From NCBI RefSeq assembly GCF_014202225.1, contig NZ_JACHGE010000007.1, positions 87,900 through 151,899 on the forward strand: a DNA stretch of 64,000 nt, read 5' to 3'. The notes under the pieces were generated by a model. It had not been told where the DNA came from, searched no databases, and saw only the letters and a list, made by a program, of their open reading frames with translations. Of this stretch, positions 1 to 8,167 are shown piece after piece. The position numbers and the translations under genes were made by a program. Within the stretch, counting starts at the first letter, position 1, and every line of letters begins with the position of its first letter. This DNA is from Algibacter amylolyticus. Its GTDB lineage: Bacteria; Bacteroidota; Bacteroidia; Flavobacteriales; Flavobacteriaceae.

Positions 1-1390
1 TACGACGCTCTGAATTGGTCATAGTTCCTTCCTTTTCCAACCAACCAGCTGCTGGTAAAACTAAATCGGCAAAACCTACGGTATCCGATTTATGAGATAT
101 TTCTTGAACCACAACAAACTTGGCGTTTTTCATGGCTTTTTCTACTCTATTTAAGTTTGGTAAGCTAACTAAAGGGTTTGTACAGGCAATCCAAACGGCT
201 TTTAATTTTCCGCTTTCCAAGGCATCGAACATTTCGGTAGCCGTTAATCCAGGTTTAGGGTTAATTTTATCGACTCCCCAAAACTCGGCAACCTCACGAC
301 GGTGTTCTGGATTTAGTAAATCTTTATGAACCGCTAATAAATTAGCCATACCTCCTACCTCGCGTCCGCCCATAGCATTAGGCTGTCCCGTTAAAGAAAA
401 AGGTCCTGCTCCAGGTTTTCCAATTTGCCCGGTAATTAACGACAAGTTAAGTAGTGACACATTTTTATCTGTACCCACAACACTTTGGTTAAGTCCCATG
501 GCCCACATACTTATAAAACCTTTGGATAGCCCTATAATATCTGCTGCTTTTCTAATATCTTTTTCTTCAACACCACATAATTTTGATGCTTGTTTTAAAG
601 ATGTTTTAAAAATTAATTCCTTGTAAGATTCAAATCCTTGTGTATGATTTTTTATAAAATCTTCATCAATTAAACCACGCTTATACAAACATCTTCCTAT
701 GGCGTTGTATAAAATAATATCCGTTCCGGGGAGTAATTGCAAATGTAAATCGGCAAAACTAGCCGTATCCGTTTTTCGTGGGTCTATTACAATAATTTTA
801 ACCTTTGGATTATCCTCTTTACGCTTTTCTATCCTTCTAAATAAAATAGGATGACACCAAGCAGGATTTGCTCCGGTAATTAAAAATGTATCTGCTAATT
901 CTATATCTTCATAAGAAATTGGAACACTATCTTCTCCAAATGTTTTTTTGTAACCAACCACTGCCGAACTCATACATAAACGTGAGTTTGTATCGATATT
1001 ATTGGTACCTATAAATCCCTTTGTAAGTTTATTTGCTATATAATATTCTTCTGTTAAACTCTGACCCGACACGTAAAAGCCTACGCTATCTGGACCATGC
1101 TTTTTTATAATCGATTTAAAAACGTTGGCAGCCCTATCTAATGCATCATCCCAACTTACACGCTCTCTTGGGTGCGAACGACTCCATCGCATTTCGGGAT
1201 ATAAAATTCTATCGGAAGTATCATTAGCAACATAATGCAAATTCATCCCTTTAGAACATAACATGCCTTTGTTTACGGGGTGATCTTTATCGCCTTCAAC
1301 AAACACCTTGTTATTGCTGTCTTTTTTTACAATAATCCCGCAACCAACACCACAATAAGAACACGTTGTTTTTACTTCGCTTTTAATCAT
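1..1390 (-). CDS. nasA: Assimilatory nitrate reductase catalytic subunit, molybdopterin type (partial, C-terminus beyond left edge)
   Basis: Reduces nitrate to nitrite in the cytoplasm with a molybdopterin guanine dinucleotide cofactor and one [4Fe-4S] cluster. I translated the minus strand from an ATG at 1390; about 463 codons lie in the window and no stop is reached. The N-terminus has the cluster motif CSYCGVGC followed by GMLCSKG, then the MGD-binding landmarks TGANPAWCHP, IDPRKTDTA and GQPNAMGGREVGG of the NasA/NarB branch. No signal peptide is present, which fits an assimilatory rather than periplasmic enzyme. It follows the nitrate transporter on the same strand with a 133-bp gap. The symbol is by family; related genes are also called nasC or narB. 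Confidence 0.93.
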   Translation of the reverse strand, partial: MIKSEVKTTCSYCGVGCGIIVKKDSNNKVFVEGDKDHPVNKGMLCSKGMNLHYVANDTSDRILYPEMRWSRSHPRERVSWDDALDRAANVFKSIIKKHGPDSVGFYVSGQSLTEEYYIANKLTKGFIGTNNIDTNSRLCMSSAVVGYKKTFGEDSVPISYEDIELADTFLITGANPAWCHPILFRRIEKRKEDNPKVKIIVIDPRKTDTASFADLHLQLLPGTDIILYNAIGRCLYKRGLIDEDFIKNHTQGFESYKELIFKTSLKQASKLCGVEEKDIRKAADIIGLSKGFISMWAMGLNQSVVGTDKNVSLLNLSLITGQIGKPGAGPFSLTGQPNAMGGREVGGMANLLAVHKDLLNPEHRREVAEFWGVDKINPKPGLTATEMFDALESGKLKAVWIACTNPLVSLPNLNRVEKAMKNAKFVVVQEISHKSDTVGFADLVLPAAGWLEKEGTMTNSERR

Positions 1391-1461
1391 AGAGACTTAC
1401 ATTTTACACTAATTAATGCATTTTACTTGCAGTAAACAAATGCACAACTCATTATTCTTAA

Positions 1462-1477
1462 TACCTTAAAAAAGGTA
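1462..1477. other. Short hairpin between the transporter and nitrate reductase
   Basis: A perfect 6-bp stem (TACCTT/AAGGTA) with an AAAA loop lies in the 133-bp gap between the narK-like gene and the nitrate reductase gene. It is too weak to be called a terminator with confidence. It may be a partial terminator or a processing site inside a shared transcript. Confidence 0.3.
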
Positions 1478-1523
1478 GTTATAATTTAAACTATATCAAA
1501 TATTATAGTATTAAAATAATTTT

Positions 1524-2942
1524 TTAACGAACAGGAATTAGATCCTTTTCGCTAACCGCAGTATCTATTTCGGCGACCTTTTCGTCTTCTGTTGAAAAAC
1601 GTATAGCTAAAGCAGAAATCGCTGTTACGACAACCACTATTCCAATAATAAAATAACCACTAGAAACTGCCGCCGATGAAGCTGCAGATTGTGCCGCTTG
1701 TATAGCTGCCTCACCCATACCTTGATTTGCTGCAATAGCTGCTTTTTCGGCCACTGCCGATTGCGATTTTAACAACATAGCCGCTAAAAATGCGCCCACA
1801 TTTCCTCCAGCTCCTACTATACCAGAAACAGAACCAATAGCCTTTTTATTAATAAACGGTACTACCGAAAACGTTGCGCCTTCGGCCATTTGAACCGACA
1901 AACTAAACAGTATTAAAAAACAAATACCTATCGCTATACTAGTTGTTCCAGAAAAAGTAATTAGCATAAAACCTTGAATGGCTAGAATAGCTGCTAAAAA
2001 AATAACACGACCTCGTAAGCCTTTTAATTTACCAAATCGATCTCCAAAGAAACCTCCAAGTGTTCTTGCAAAAATATTCATTAATGCGAAAGACAGTACA
2101 AGGTTTCCGGCAGTAACTCTTTCTAACTGAAAAGTGTTTTGCAGATAATCATCCATAGTACCATAAACAGTAAGCTCTATACCAAATGAGGCTGCATAAA
2201 CAAAAAACAAAATCCATGTTCTGTAATCTTTCAATACGGTTGCAAAACCTACTTGATCTTTTTTCTTTTCTATTTTAATTCCAGACTCTTTTAAATCTTT
2301 GAAATTACCTTGAGGTGTATCTTGTGTAAAAAAGTAATATACAATGCCCATTAGGAAACAAACCGCACCTGCAATAACCATAGAATATCTCCATGCCTCG
2401 CCTTCTGCAATACCAAAACTAACTACACCAGCAGCAATAATTGGCATACCTAATCGGTTGGCGCCACCACCAAGATTTCCCCAACCTGCCGACGTTGCAT
2501 TTGCAGTACCAACTATATTTGGAGCAAACATTAATGAGGTATGTACTTGAGTAATTACAAATGATGCTCCAATAAAACCAATAAATAAACGGCAAATTAA
2601 AAACTGCGTAGGTGTTTGGACTAATCCGCATAATATAACGGGAATAGCTCCTAACATAAGTAACCATGTATAACATAACCTAGGACCATATTTATCGCAT
2701 AATTTACCAATAAGTAAACGGGCAAATACAGTTCCTGAAACCGCAAGAATTATAGAGTTCCATTTCTGATCTGGCCTTAAACCAAGTTCTTTAACCACAT
2801 CTGGCATAAAAGGCACAATACCAAACCATGCAAAAAAGCATAAGAAAAATGATATAGCCGTTATCCAAAACGTACGTATAGAGACATTTTTTAAGTTGAA
2901 TAAATTTAATGTGGTTGATTTACTTTGTGTTGTAGCATCCAT
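1524..2942 (-). CDS. narK: Nitrate/nitrite transporter, MFS NNP family
   Basis: A 12-helix major facilitator that brings nitrate in and probably also moves nitrite. The 472-residue product has the MFS loop motif GKLCDKYGPR at 79-88 and the nitrate signature GWGNLGGG at 153-160. A second glycine-rich signature (GIVGAGGNVGAF) sits in the C-terminal half, as in NNP transporters. The N-terminal tail of about 20 residues is hydrophilic and cytoplasmic. It lies directly upstream of nitrate reductase on the same strand. Its upstream region carries the promoter block shared with nirB, so it is likely switched on with nitrite reductase. NarK and NasA are used for this family; the function as nitrate carrier is well supported. 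Confidence 0.93.
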   Translation of the reverse strand: MDATTQSKSTTLNLFNLKNVSIRTFWITAISFFLCFFAWFGIVPFMPDVVKELGLRPDQKWNSIILAVSGTVFARLLIGKLCDKYGPRLCYTWLLMLGAIPVILCGLVQTPTQFLICRLFIGFIGASFVITQVHTSLMFAPNIVGTANATSAGWGNLGGGANRLGMPIIAAGVVSFGIAEGEAWRYSMVIAGAVCFLMGIVYYFFTQDTPQGNFKDLKESGIKIEKKKDQVGFATVLKDYRTWILFFVYAASFGIELTVYGTMDDYLQNTFQLERVTAGNLVLSFALMNIFARTLGGFFGDRFGKLKGLRGRVIFLAAILAIQGFMLITFSGTTSIAIGICFLILFSLSVQMAEGATFSVVPFINKKAIGSVSGIVGAGGNVGAFLAAMLLKSQSAVAEKAAIAANQGMGEAAIQAAQSAASSAAVSSGYFIIGIVVVVTAISALAIRFSTEDEKVAEIDTAVSEKDLIPVR

Positions 2943-2961
2943 AATTAAGTAATTTATACGT

Positions 2962-2990
2962 ACAAAACTAAGTATATTTACTTAATTTAC
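2962..2990 (-). promoter_or_regulatory. Shared nitrate-regulon promoter block upstream of narK
   Basis: This 29-bp block matches the block upstream of nirB (10700-10728) at 28 of 29 positions. Read on the minus strand it contains the Bacteroidota -7 box TAGTTTTG (2963-2970), preceded by the dyad AAGTA-N4-TACTT (2970-2983). No TTG -33 box stands at the usual distance, so an activator is probably needed. It ends 20 bp upstream of the narK ATG. Confidence 0.6.
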
Positions 2991-3009
2991 TTAAATCATG
3001 AGTAAGTAA
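2987..3009. promoter_or_regulatory. Perfect dyad, candidate activator site for narK
   Basis: TTACTTA-N9-TAAGTAA, with perfect 7-bp arms. If transcription starts about six bases past the -7 box, the dyad is centred near -41, the usual place for a class II activator. Which protein binds is not shown by the sequence; the adjacent NarL-like regulator or a CRP/FNR-type protein are candidates. Confidence 0.45.
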
Positions 3010-3111
3010 TTAAAAAGAAATACGATATTAGTAATTATAGAATGTCAATTTTGATGAATCCCTAAAATGAAGAAATTAATTTATAAAATATTAAGAATAT
3101 GAAAATCTAGA

Positions 3112-3336
3112 TTATCCAAAAAGCGTAATTAAAGCGAAGATGTAAAATATAATAATTAATGCCCAGAGGCTAATATGAGCATTCCAAGAAGCAATATTAC
3201 TATTTTTAAAACTGATAGAATCCTTCTCATTTAGCTTCTAAATTAACAACAAACTCGCCAAAGCAAAACTGATTAAACTTGAATATAAAGGATAATCTTC
3301 AATAAAATGAATGATATAACTTTTAATTGAATCCAT
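3112..3336 (-). pseudogene. Small membrane-protein ORF interrupted by an in-frame amber codon
   Basis: Reading from an ATG at 3336 gives 32 codons ending in a hydrophobic stretch (SLISFALASLLLI). An in-frame TAG at 3238-3240 follows. The same frame then runs on for 41 more sense codons with a second hydrophobic helix (SLWALIIIFYIFALITLFG) before TAA at 3112-3114. The two halves look like one protein of about 74 residues with two membrane helices. I do not recognise the family. It is most simply a recent nonsense mutation; a sequencing error is also possible. A TACGTA palindrome lies 11 bp upstream of the ATG. It occupies most of the otherwise empty stretch between narK and the DUF748 gene. 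Confidence 0.4.
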
Positions 3337-3387
3337 GCATAACAATTACGTAGTAGCAAATAAAGTTTAAAGCACTGAGCTCTTGTA

Positions 3388-4479
3388 TTATTTTTTATTT
3401 TCGTCTACAAAGGCATCTTTAAACTCGATTTCATCGTCAATTCCCCCCTTAAAAGCTTTAATCCAAGCGTTACTAAAAATATTAATAACAGTAGGCCAAA
3501 CGCTGCCTTCTACGTTGTTTAAATCGCCCTCTAGTGGAATTTTAGTAGCAATAGTATTTGTGCTTTGATTTTTAAGAATAAATTTAAAAAAGCCTACTAA
3601 ACCTTCCCATAGTACTTCTAAAAATTCATCATTTTTACCTATAAGTTTACTATTTTCTAGTAGCGGTTTCATATACCCCTTTAAATGACCGTCTGCAATA
3701 GCTATCTCGCTAAACAACTCGAAATTTCCAGATTCAAAGTCTATACCTGCATAATGACTTGTAAAATCATTAAGGGCTTTTACATTTGCTTTTTCTAAGG
3801 CAAACGATACGTCCATATCTGGTATTTGCTTTACTAAATTTATTTGGCCATCTAAAGTCATTTTGCCACCGCCAATGGAAACTCCTGTCGCATGAATTGG
3901 AGATGGTAAGGTTCTGTTTTTTTCTACAACATTTCGTAAGTTGGTTGCTGTAAGCTCTACATCATCAAAATCTAAATCGATATTTGGGTCTGTTCCTAGC
4001 TCAACATAAGCAATTTTACCTTTATGAATAGTAAATTTATTAATATCAATAGGTACAATTTCGGTTAAAGCTTTAGTCCAATCATCGACACTCACATCTG
4101 CATCTGTAGCATTTTGATCTTCAATTACATAAATCACTTCGGGATTATGCATGACAATTTCACTAACTATTTTGCCCTTAAATAACGAGCGCCATTCAAT
4201 AGAAATATCACTTTTAGGGAAATTTAAAAACTGAACTTCTGTTTTAGCTTTTAACTTATTTAAATACATACCATCAATAACGTATGCTCCTCGATACAAT
4301 GCAATATCTACATCCTTCACTTCACCGTAATATCCTGGTATATCCGCCAAGGTGTTGTTAATTTGATTTTTAACAAACGTAGGCAGATAAAACCTAAGCA
4401 CAACCAAAAGCCCTAACACTATAAGAGGAATAGTTAAACGCTTCTTTTTATAAGTTTTCCGATTTTTTGGGGTTTCCAT
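3388..4479 (-). CDS. DUF748 / AsmA-like envelope protein
   Basis: A protein of about 363 residues with a basic N-terminus, one membrane helix (about residues 12-30, LTIPLIVLGLLVVLRFYLP) and a long beta-rich part resembling DUF748 and AsmA-type proteins. Those families span or bridge the envelope and are linked to lipid transport or outer-membrane upkeep. I chose the ATG at 4479; a TTG two codons further upstream is also open. It follows the NarL-like regulator on the same strand with a 92-bp gap, so it may be read through from it. Nothing in the sequence ties it to nitrate chemistry; the link is positional only. Confidence 0.7.
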   Translation of the reverse strand: METPKNRKTYKKKRLTIPLIVLGLLVVLRFYLPTFVKNQINNTLADIPGYYGEVKDVDIALYRGAYVIDGMYLNKLKAKTEVQFLNFPKSDISIEWRSLFKGKIVSEIVMHNPEVIYVIEDQNATDADVSVDDWTKALTEIVPIDINKFTIHKGKIAYVELGTDPNIDLDFDDVELTATNLRNVVEKNRTLPSPIHATGVSIGGGKMTLDGQINLVKQIPDMDVSFALEKANVKALNDFTSHYAGIDFESGNFELFSEIAIADGHLKGYMKPLLENSKLIGKNDEFLEVLWEGLVGFFKFILKNQSTNTIATKIPLEGDLNNVEGSVWPTVINIFSNAWIKAFKGGIDDEIEFKDAFVDENKK

Positions 4480-4571
4480 TCGCAACTAATTTTTAAACAA
4501 AGAAACGTTTTAAAGCGCTATTTTCGTAGTCCTATCCGTATAAGTATTAACGCAATTGCGAGATATATAAC

Positions 4572-5237
4572 TTAAGCTAAACCAAACTCTTTAGCTTTAT
4601 TATTAAGTTCCATTAAATTTTTAACCTCCAATTTTTTCATGAGATTAAAACGATGCACCTCGGCAGTTCGCTTACTAATTTTAAGCTCCTCGGCTATATC
4701 TTTATTATTTTTAAGCTGAAGCACTAAATTTAGTATTTGCTTTTCGCGTTTAGTAAGTTTAAAAGGATCTTCCTTTACCTCTTTCTTAGTAGCAACCGCT
4801 GCATTTGTGTTACCGTTTACGAAGTTATTCATAATAATAGAAGACACATCGCCAGTAAAATATTTTCCCCCAGAGGCTACGCTATTTACGGCTTTTAAAA
4901 ACTCTTCCTTACTAGCTCCTTTTAATAAATACCCATCGGCCCCAGCTTGAATTGCTTTTACTACGTATTCTTCTGAATCGTGCATAGAAAGCACCAAAGT
5001 GCGCACATCGGTATACAATTTGTTAATCTCTCCTACAGCCTCTATACCATTCATTTCGGGCATACGAATATCTATAATCAATACATCCGGTTTGTTTTTG
5101 GCAACAACATCTAAAGCTTCTTTTCCGTTTGAAGCCTCATCAATTACAACAATTCCTGTTTGATCCTCTAAAAGCGCTTTAATACCATCTCTTACTAAAA
5201 CATGGTCGTCTGCTAATACTACATTAATTACATCCAT
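4572..5237 (-). CDS. NarL/LuxR-family response regulator
   Basis: A DNA-binding response regulator of 221 residues. The receiver domain has the acidic pair D10-D11 and phospho-acceptor D56 (IIDIRMPEMNG). The C-terminal LuxR-type helix-turn-helix spans about 155-205 (LTKREKQILNLVLQ... ISKRTAEVHRFNLMKKL). It sits next to a NarX-like sensor kinase in a nitrate locus, so control of nitrate uptake and reduction genes is the natural inference. It has its own candidate promoter (box at 5257-5264) with two TACGTATA direct repeats, which suggests autoregulation. The exact target sites are not proven. Confidence 0.9.
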   Translation of the reverse strand: MDVINVVLADDHVLVRDGIKALLEDQTGIVVIDEASNGKEALDVVAKNKPDVLIIDIRMPEMNGIEAVGEINKLYTDVRTLVLSMHDSEEYVVKAIQAGADGYLLKGASKEEFLKAVNSVASGGKYFTGDVSSIIMNNFVNGNTNAAVATKKEVKEDPFKLTKREKQILNLVLQLKNNKDIAEELKISKRTAEVHRFNLMKKLEVKNLMELNNKAKEFGLA

Positions 5238-5256
5238 AAACTTAAATATGATAGTC

Positions 5257-5289
5257 CAAAAATACGTATATAAAAGAAAACTACGTATA
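5257..5289 (-). promoter_or_regulatory. Promoter and TACGTATA direct repeats upstream of the NarL-like gene
   Basis: On the minus strand a -7 box TATTTTTG lies at 5257-5264, 19 bp before the ATG. Two copies of TACGTATA (5263-5270 and 5282-5289) are spaced 19 bp apart, about two helical turns, with the first overlapping the -7 box. This arrangement suggests cooperative binding and self-control, by inference. Confidence 0.45.
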
Positions 5290-5327
5290 CATTTTTTAAG
5301 AATTGCTTCTATAATACTTACTTACTC

Positions 5328-7148
5328 TTAAATATCCTCTAAAGGAATATTAAGAGTCACTCGAGTGCCTTGTCCTGCGCCCGAGGTTACAAAAATGCGT
5401 CCGTTAATATATTTAATTCGCTCTTTCATAAAAGTCATTCCCATGCCGCCATCGCCCATTTTTACATGCTTAACATTATCTGGATCGAAACCTTTACCGT
5501 TATCGTCAATAACAATACTTAACATGCTTTCGCTATGCGATAAAGACACCAAAATATGCGTAGATTCGGCATATTTAATAGCATTATTAATAGCTTCTTG
5601 AGTAATTCTATAAATATTTATTTCGGTAAGCGAATCTAGTCTCTTATTAAAATCTGTTTTATTAAAAAGAATAATATCCTTACCCGTTAATCTGGTTAAC
5701 TCTTGCGTTAACTTAGTAATTGCTGGCACAATACCATGGTCTGATAATTCTGGAGGCGTTAAATTAAAAGTTGCCGTTCTAACCCCTTTTATAATGTTAG
5801 TTGTTAACTCCTTTAAATATTCAATTTTAACGCTTGCTTTTTCAATATCTTTGGTATCAATACTTTCTAGGTTATATTTTAAACCGGTAAGCATTTGCCC
5901 TATACCATCGTGTACATCTTTAGCAATACGACTTTGCTCCTTTTCTTGGTTTTCAATAATCTTACTAGAAATTATTTTTTGCTGACTCATACGTTCTTCA
6001 AAACGTTGCGTATTAAGTCTACTTATTTCTAATTGAGCTAATTTACGCTCTGTAATTTCTGAAGCTATAATTAATATTTCAGATTTCTCATTTGTAGGAT
6101 TGTATGGAATAATAGCCATTTCGAGCCAAATAACATCCTTAGTTTTGGTTGTTGCTTTTACTTCGCCTTGCCAACCCGTTTTTTTATACTTACTAATTAG
6201 ATCTTCTATTATAACTTGTTCATTTTCTTCGGTAGACAATACCTTCCAGAACATGATAGAATTATTAAATTTTGAAAATTTAAATAATCTAGAAAACTTA
6301 TTTCCTAAATGAACAATACTTCCATTGGGTAAAATACGAGCAAACAATAGCGTGTCTTCCATAACACGACTTAAGGCGCGCAATTCTTTAATAGATTTTT
6401 CTTTGGCAAGACTGAGCTCATCGGCATCGAAAGCCATTTTTTTAGCACGCTTTTCGGCAAGTAATAAATCGGCTAAAACAGATTTTACAGATTTTGCTGC
6501 CGGCCAAAATATGAATAAAAACTCGGCTAAAAGTATTAATAAGGTTAATGCTGTTAACCAAAATTCTAGTTGCCTTAACCGGTCTACTTTAGCGTTAGCC
6601 TCAAGATCATATTGATTTACAATATCATCCATGATACTTAAAAAGGTAGCTTCGTACGCCTTAACTTTTTCTACATCCTGTTTATAATTCTCATTGGAAA
6701 AGTCTGGAAATAGCTCAATTATATTAATAATAGATTGTGAAGCCGTACTTATCGAATCGAAAATAGGATTTAACCGCTTAAACTTCTCATTAATGTTTTC
6801 GCTATTGTTATTTGGTAACCCTAAACTATCATTACCTTTTTGAAGTGCATGATGAGATAATGACCAAAGATGTAGTGTTTCTTTGATTTTTTCCTTTAGA
6901 AGAATACGATTACTTGTATTAGTTTCTACTGATATTGAGAGGACATCTTTAGTGAGTTTCTGACTTAACATACGTTGGCGACCAGCAACATTTATTACGG
7001 TAGAATCGCTTTCCTGATCGCTTAAATGTGTACGTATTAAAACCTGACTTAAAACCACCGATATAGCGATGGTAAATAAGGCAATAATGTATAAACGGCG
7101 TAATTTATCAAACGTTCTTTGGTCTAATGAATTACTTGATTTAATCAT
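5328..7148 (-). CDS. NarX-like nitrate/nitrite sensor histidine kinase (PilJ-type sensor, PAS, HisKA_3)
   Basis: A 606-residue membrane sensor kinase. Helices at about 19-38 and 197-215 bracket a periplasmic domain that begins with NVAGRQRMLSQKL (53-65), the PilJ/NarX P-box type motif that binds nitrate or nitrite. A PAS-like domain (about 255-370) follows, then a short coiled coil. HisKA_3 has the phospho-acceptor H413 in AKDVHDGIGQML, and the HATPase domain has DNGKGFDPDN and GGMGMTFMKERI. HisKA_3 kinases pair with NarL-type regulators, and the regulator is the next gene downstream, 90 bp on. It is 9 bp downstream of the DUF4202 gene, so it belongs to the nirBD operon: the sensor is made along with the enzyme it should control. 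Confidence 0.9.
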   Translation of the reverse strand: MIKSSNSLDQRTFDKLRRLYIIALFTIAISVVLSQVLIRTHLSDQESDSTVINVAGRQRMLSQKLTKDVLSISVETNTSNRILLKEKIKETLHLWSLSHHALQKGNDSLGLPNNNSENINEKFKRLNPIFDSISTASQSIINIIELFPDFSNENYKQDVEKVKAYEATFLSIMDDIVNQYDLEANAKVDRLRQLEFWLTALTLLILLAEFLFIFWPAAKSVKSVLADLLLAEKRAKKMAFDADELSLAKEKSIKELRALSRVMEDTLLFARILPNGSIVHLGNKFSRLFKFSKFNNSIMFWKVLSTEENEQVIIEDLISKYKKTGWQGEVKATTKTKDVIWLEMAIIPYNPTNEKSEILIIASEITERKLAQLEISRLNTQRFEERMSQQKIISSKIIENQEKEQSRIAKDVHDGIGQMLTGLKYNLESIDTKDIEKASVKIEYLKELTTNIIKGVRTATFNLTPPELSDHGIVPAITKLTQELTRLTGKDIILFNKTDFNKRLDSLTEINIYRITQEAINNAIKYAESTHILVSLSHSESMLSIVIDDNGKGFDPDNVKHVKMGDGGMGMTFMKERIKYINGRIFVTSGAGQGTRVTLNIPLEDI

Positions 7149-7157
7149 ACGTATGGT

Positions 7158-7742
7158 TTAAGAAATAGCCTGTTTTACTAAGGCTAAACTTTTTTCAGAA
7201 AAAGGTAAACCTAAAGCAGCTTCATGACCCTTATCGGACATTTTTACCCAGGTTTTTTTAAGAATATCAATTATTTTTTCGTCGCTATGCTTAGCTGCAA
7301 ATTCCTCAAAATAATAATCTAGAAACACCAAACAAATGGTATCCTCTAAGGTTTGAGATTCTTCGTTTTTCTTAATTAATTTTTTAAGAATTATAGCTTT
7401 AACCCTATCGCAAAATTGTTCATCAAAACCCACTTGTATTAAAATATCGACAGTTAAATCGGCATGCATTTTCTTTAAGGTTTCACGCCATTTCAAATAA
7501 CCCACACGATCCATTGGATATTCGTCTCTACCAATTTTCCAACGACAAATATGTTGTGCGCGTGCAGCGATTTGTAATGCTTTGGATGCATTAGGCTCAA
7601 ACTGCAATAACTTCCTTGTCATACGTTGCGAATACAACAGTTCCTTTGGGTAACTCATACCTGCAACTTCGTAGGTATTAATATCTTCGGAGTTTGCTTT
7701 ATCGATTAAAGCAATGGCAGTTTCAAATCTGGTAGGCTTCAT
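7158..7742 (-). CDS. DUF4202 protein, nitrite-reductase-associated
   Basis: A soluble protein of about 194 residues that matches the DUF4202 family by its N-terminal RFETAIALIDKANSED motif and the central AARAQHICRWKIGRDEYPMDR. The family is mostly alpha-helical, has conserved histidines and arginines reminiscent of HD-fold proteins, and has no agreed function. I use the ATG at 7742 because homologues begin near here; a TTG eight codons upstream is also open. It sits between nirD (24-bp gap) and the sensor kinase (9-bp gap), inside the nitrite reductase operon. A role in nitrite reduction, siroheme supply or signalling is possible but not shown. Confidence 0.8.
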   Translation of the reverse strand: MKPTRFETAIALIDKANSEDINTYEVAGMSYPKELLYSQRMTRKLLQFEPNASKALQIAARAQHICRWKIGRDEYPMDRVGYLKWRETLKKMHADLTVDILIQVGFDEQFCDRVKAIILKKLIKKNEESQTLEDTICLVFLDYYFEEFAAKHSDEKIIDILKKTWVKMSDKGHEAALGLPFSEKSLALVKQAIS

Positions 7743-7766
7743 ATTTTGTGTGTTTTGGTCTATCAA

Positions 7767-8144
7767 TTATTCTGAAAAGCCAATATACACATTTTCTTCT
7801 TCAATTTTAACAGGATAAATCGCAATAGGCTCCAATTCTCCATTTAAATTTTCTCCTGTTTCCAAAGAAAATGTTTTTTTATGCAACGGGCAAGCTACCA
7901 TAGGAATTCCCTTATGATCACCTATCATACCTCTACTTAACACCATTTCCTCTTTATAAGGCGATAGGTTTTGGCAAGCATACCATGTACTTAATCTGCT
8001 AAAGTTAAAGACTGCTATTTGTAAATCTTTATACTTAACACAGGCACCTCCATCCTTTGGAAAGTCATTAATATGTGCTGCTTTAAACCAAATCTTTACC
8101 TCGTCGTTTTTTACTGTTTTGTACTTACTAGCGATTGTATTCAT
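7767..8144 (-). CDS. nirD: Nitrite reductase small subunit, Rieske-like domain
   Basis: Small partner of the NADH-dependent assimilatory nitrite reductase, 125 residues from the ATG at 8144. An upstream TTG at 8177 would overlap nirB and is less likely. The Rieske_2 fold is clear (VLSRGMIGD, ACPLHKKTF, ETGENL). Of the four usual [2Fe-2S] ligands, C57, C85 and H88 remain, but the first histidine is replaced by N59 (CQN). A cluster is therefore doubtful; many NirD proteins have lost theirs. It is 23 bp downstream of nirB and almost certainly co-transcribed with it. Confidence 0.92.
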   Translation of the reverse strand: MNTIASKYKTVKNDEVKIWFKAAHINDFPKDGGACVKYKDLQIAVFNFSRLSTWYACQNLSPYKEEMVLSRGMIGDHKGIPMVACPLHKKTFSLETGENLNGELEPIAIYPVKIEEENVYIGFSE

Positions 8145-8167
8145 ATGATATAAATTTTTGATATTAA

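Noticed and set aside
120-329. Open frame on the plus strand inside the nitrate reductase gene
   Set aside because: It is the opposite strand of conserved molybdoenzyme sequence and codes for nothing recognisable.
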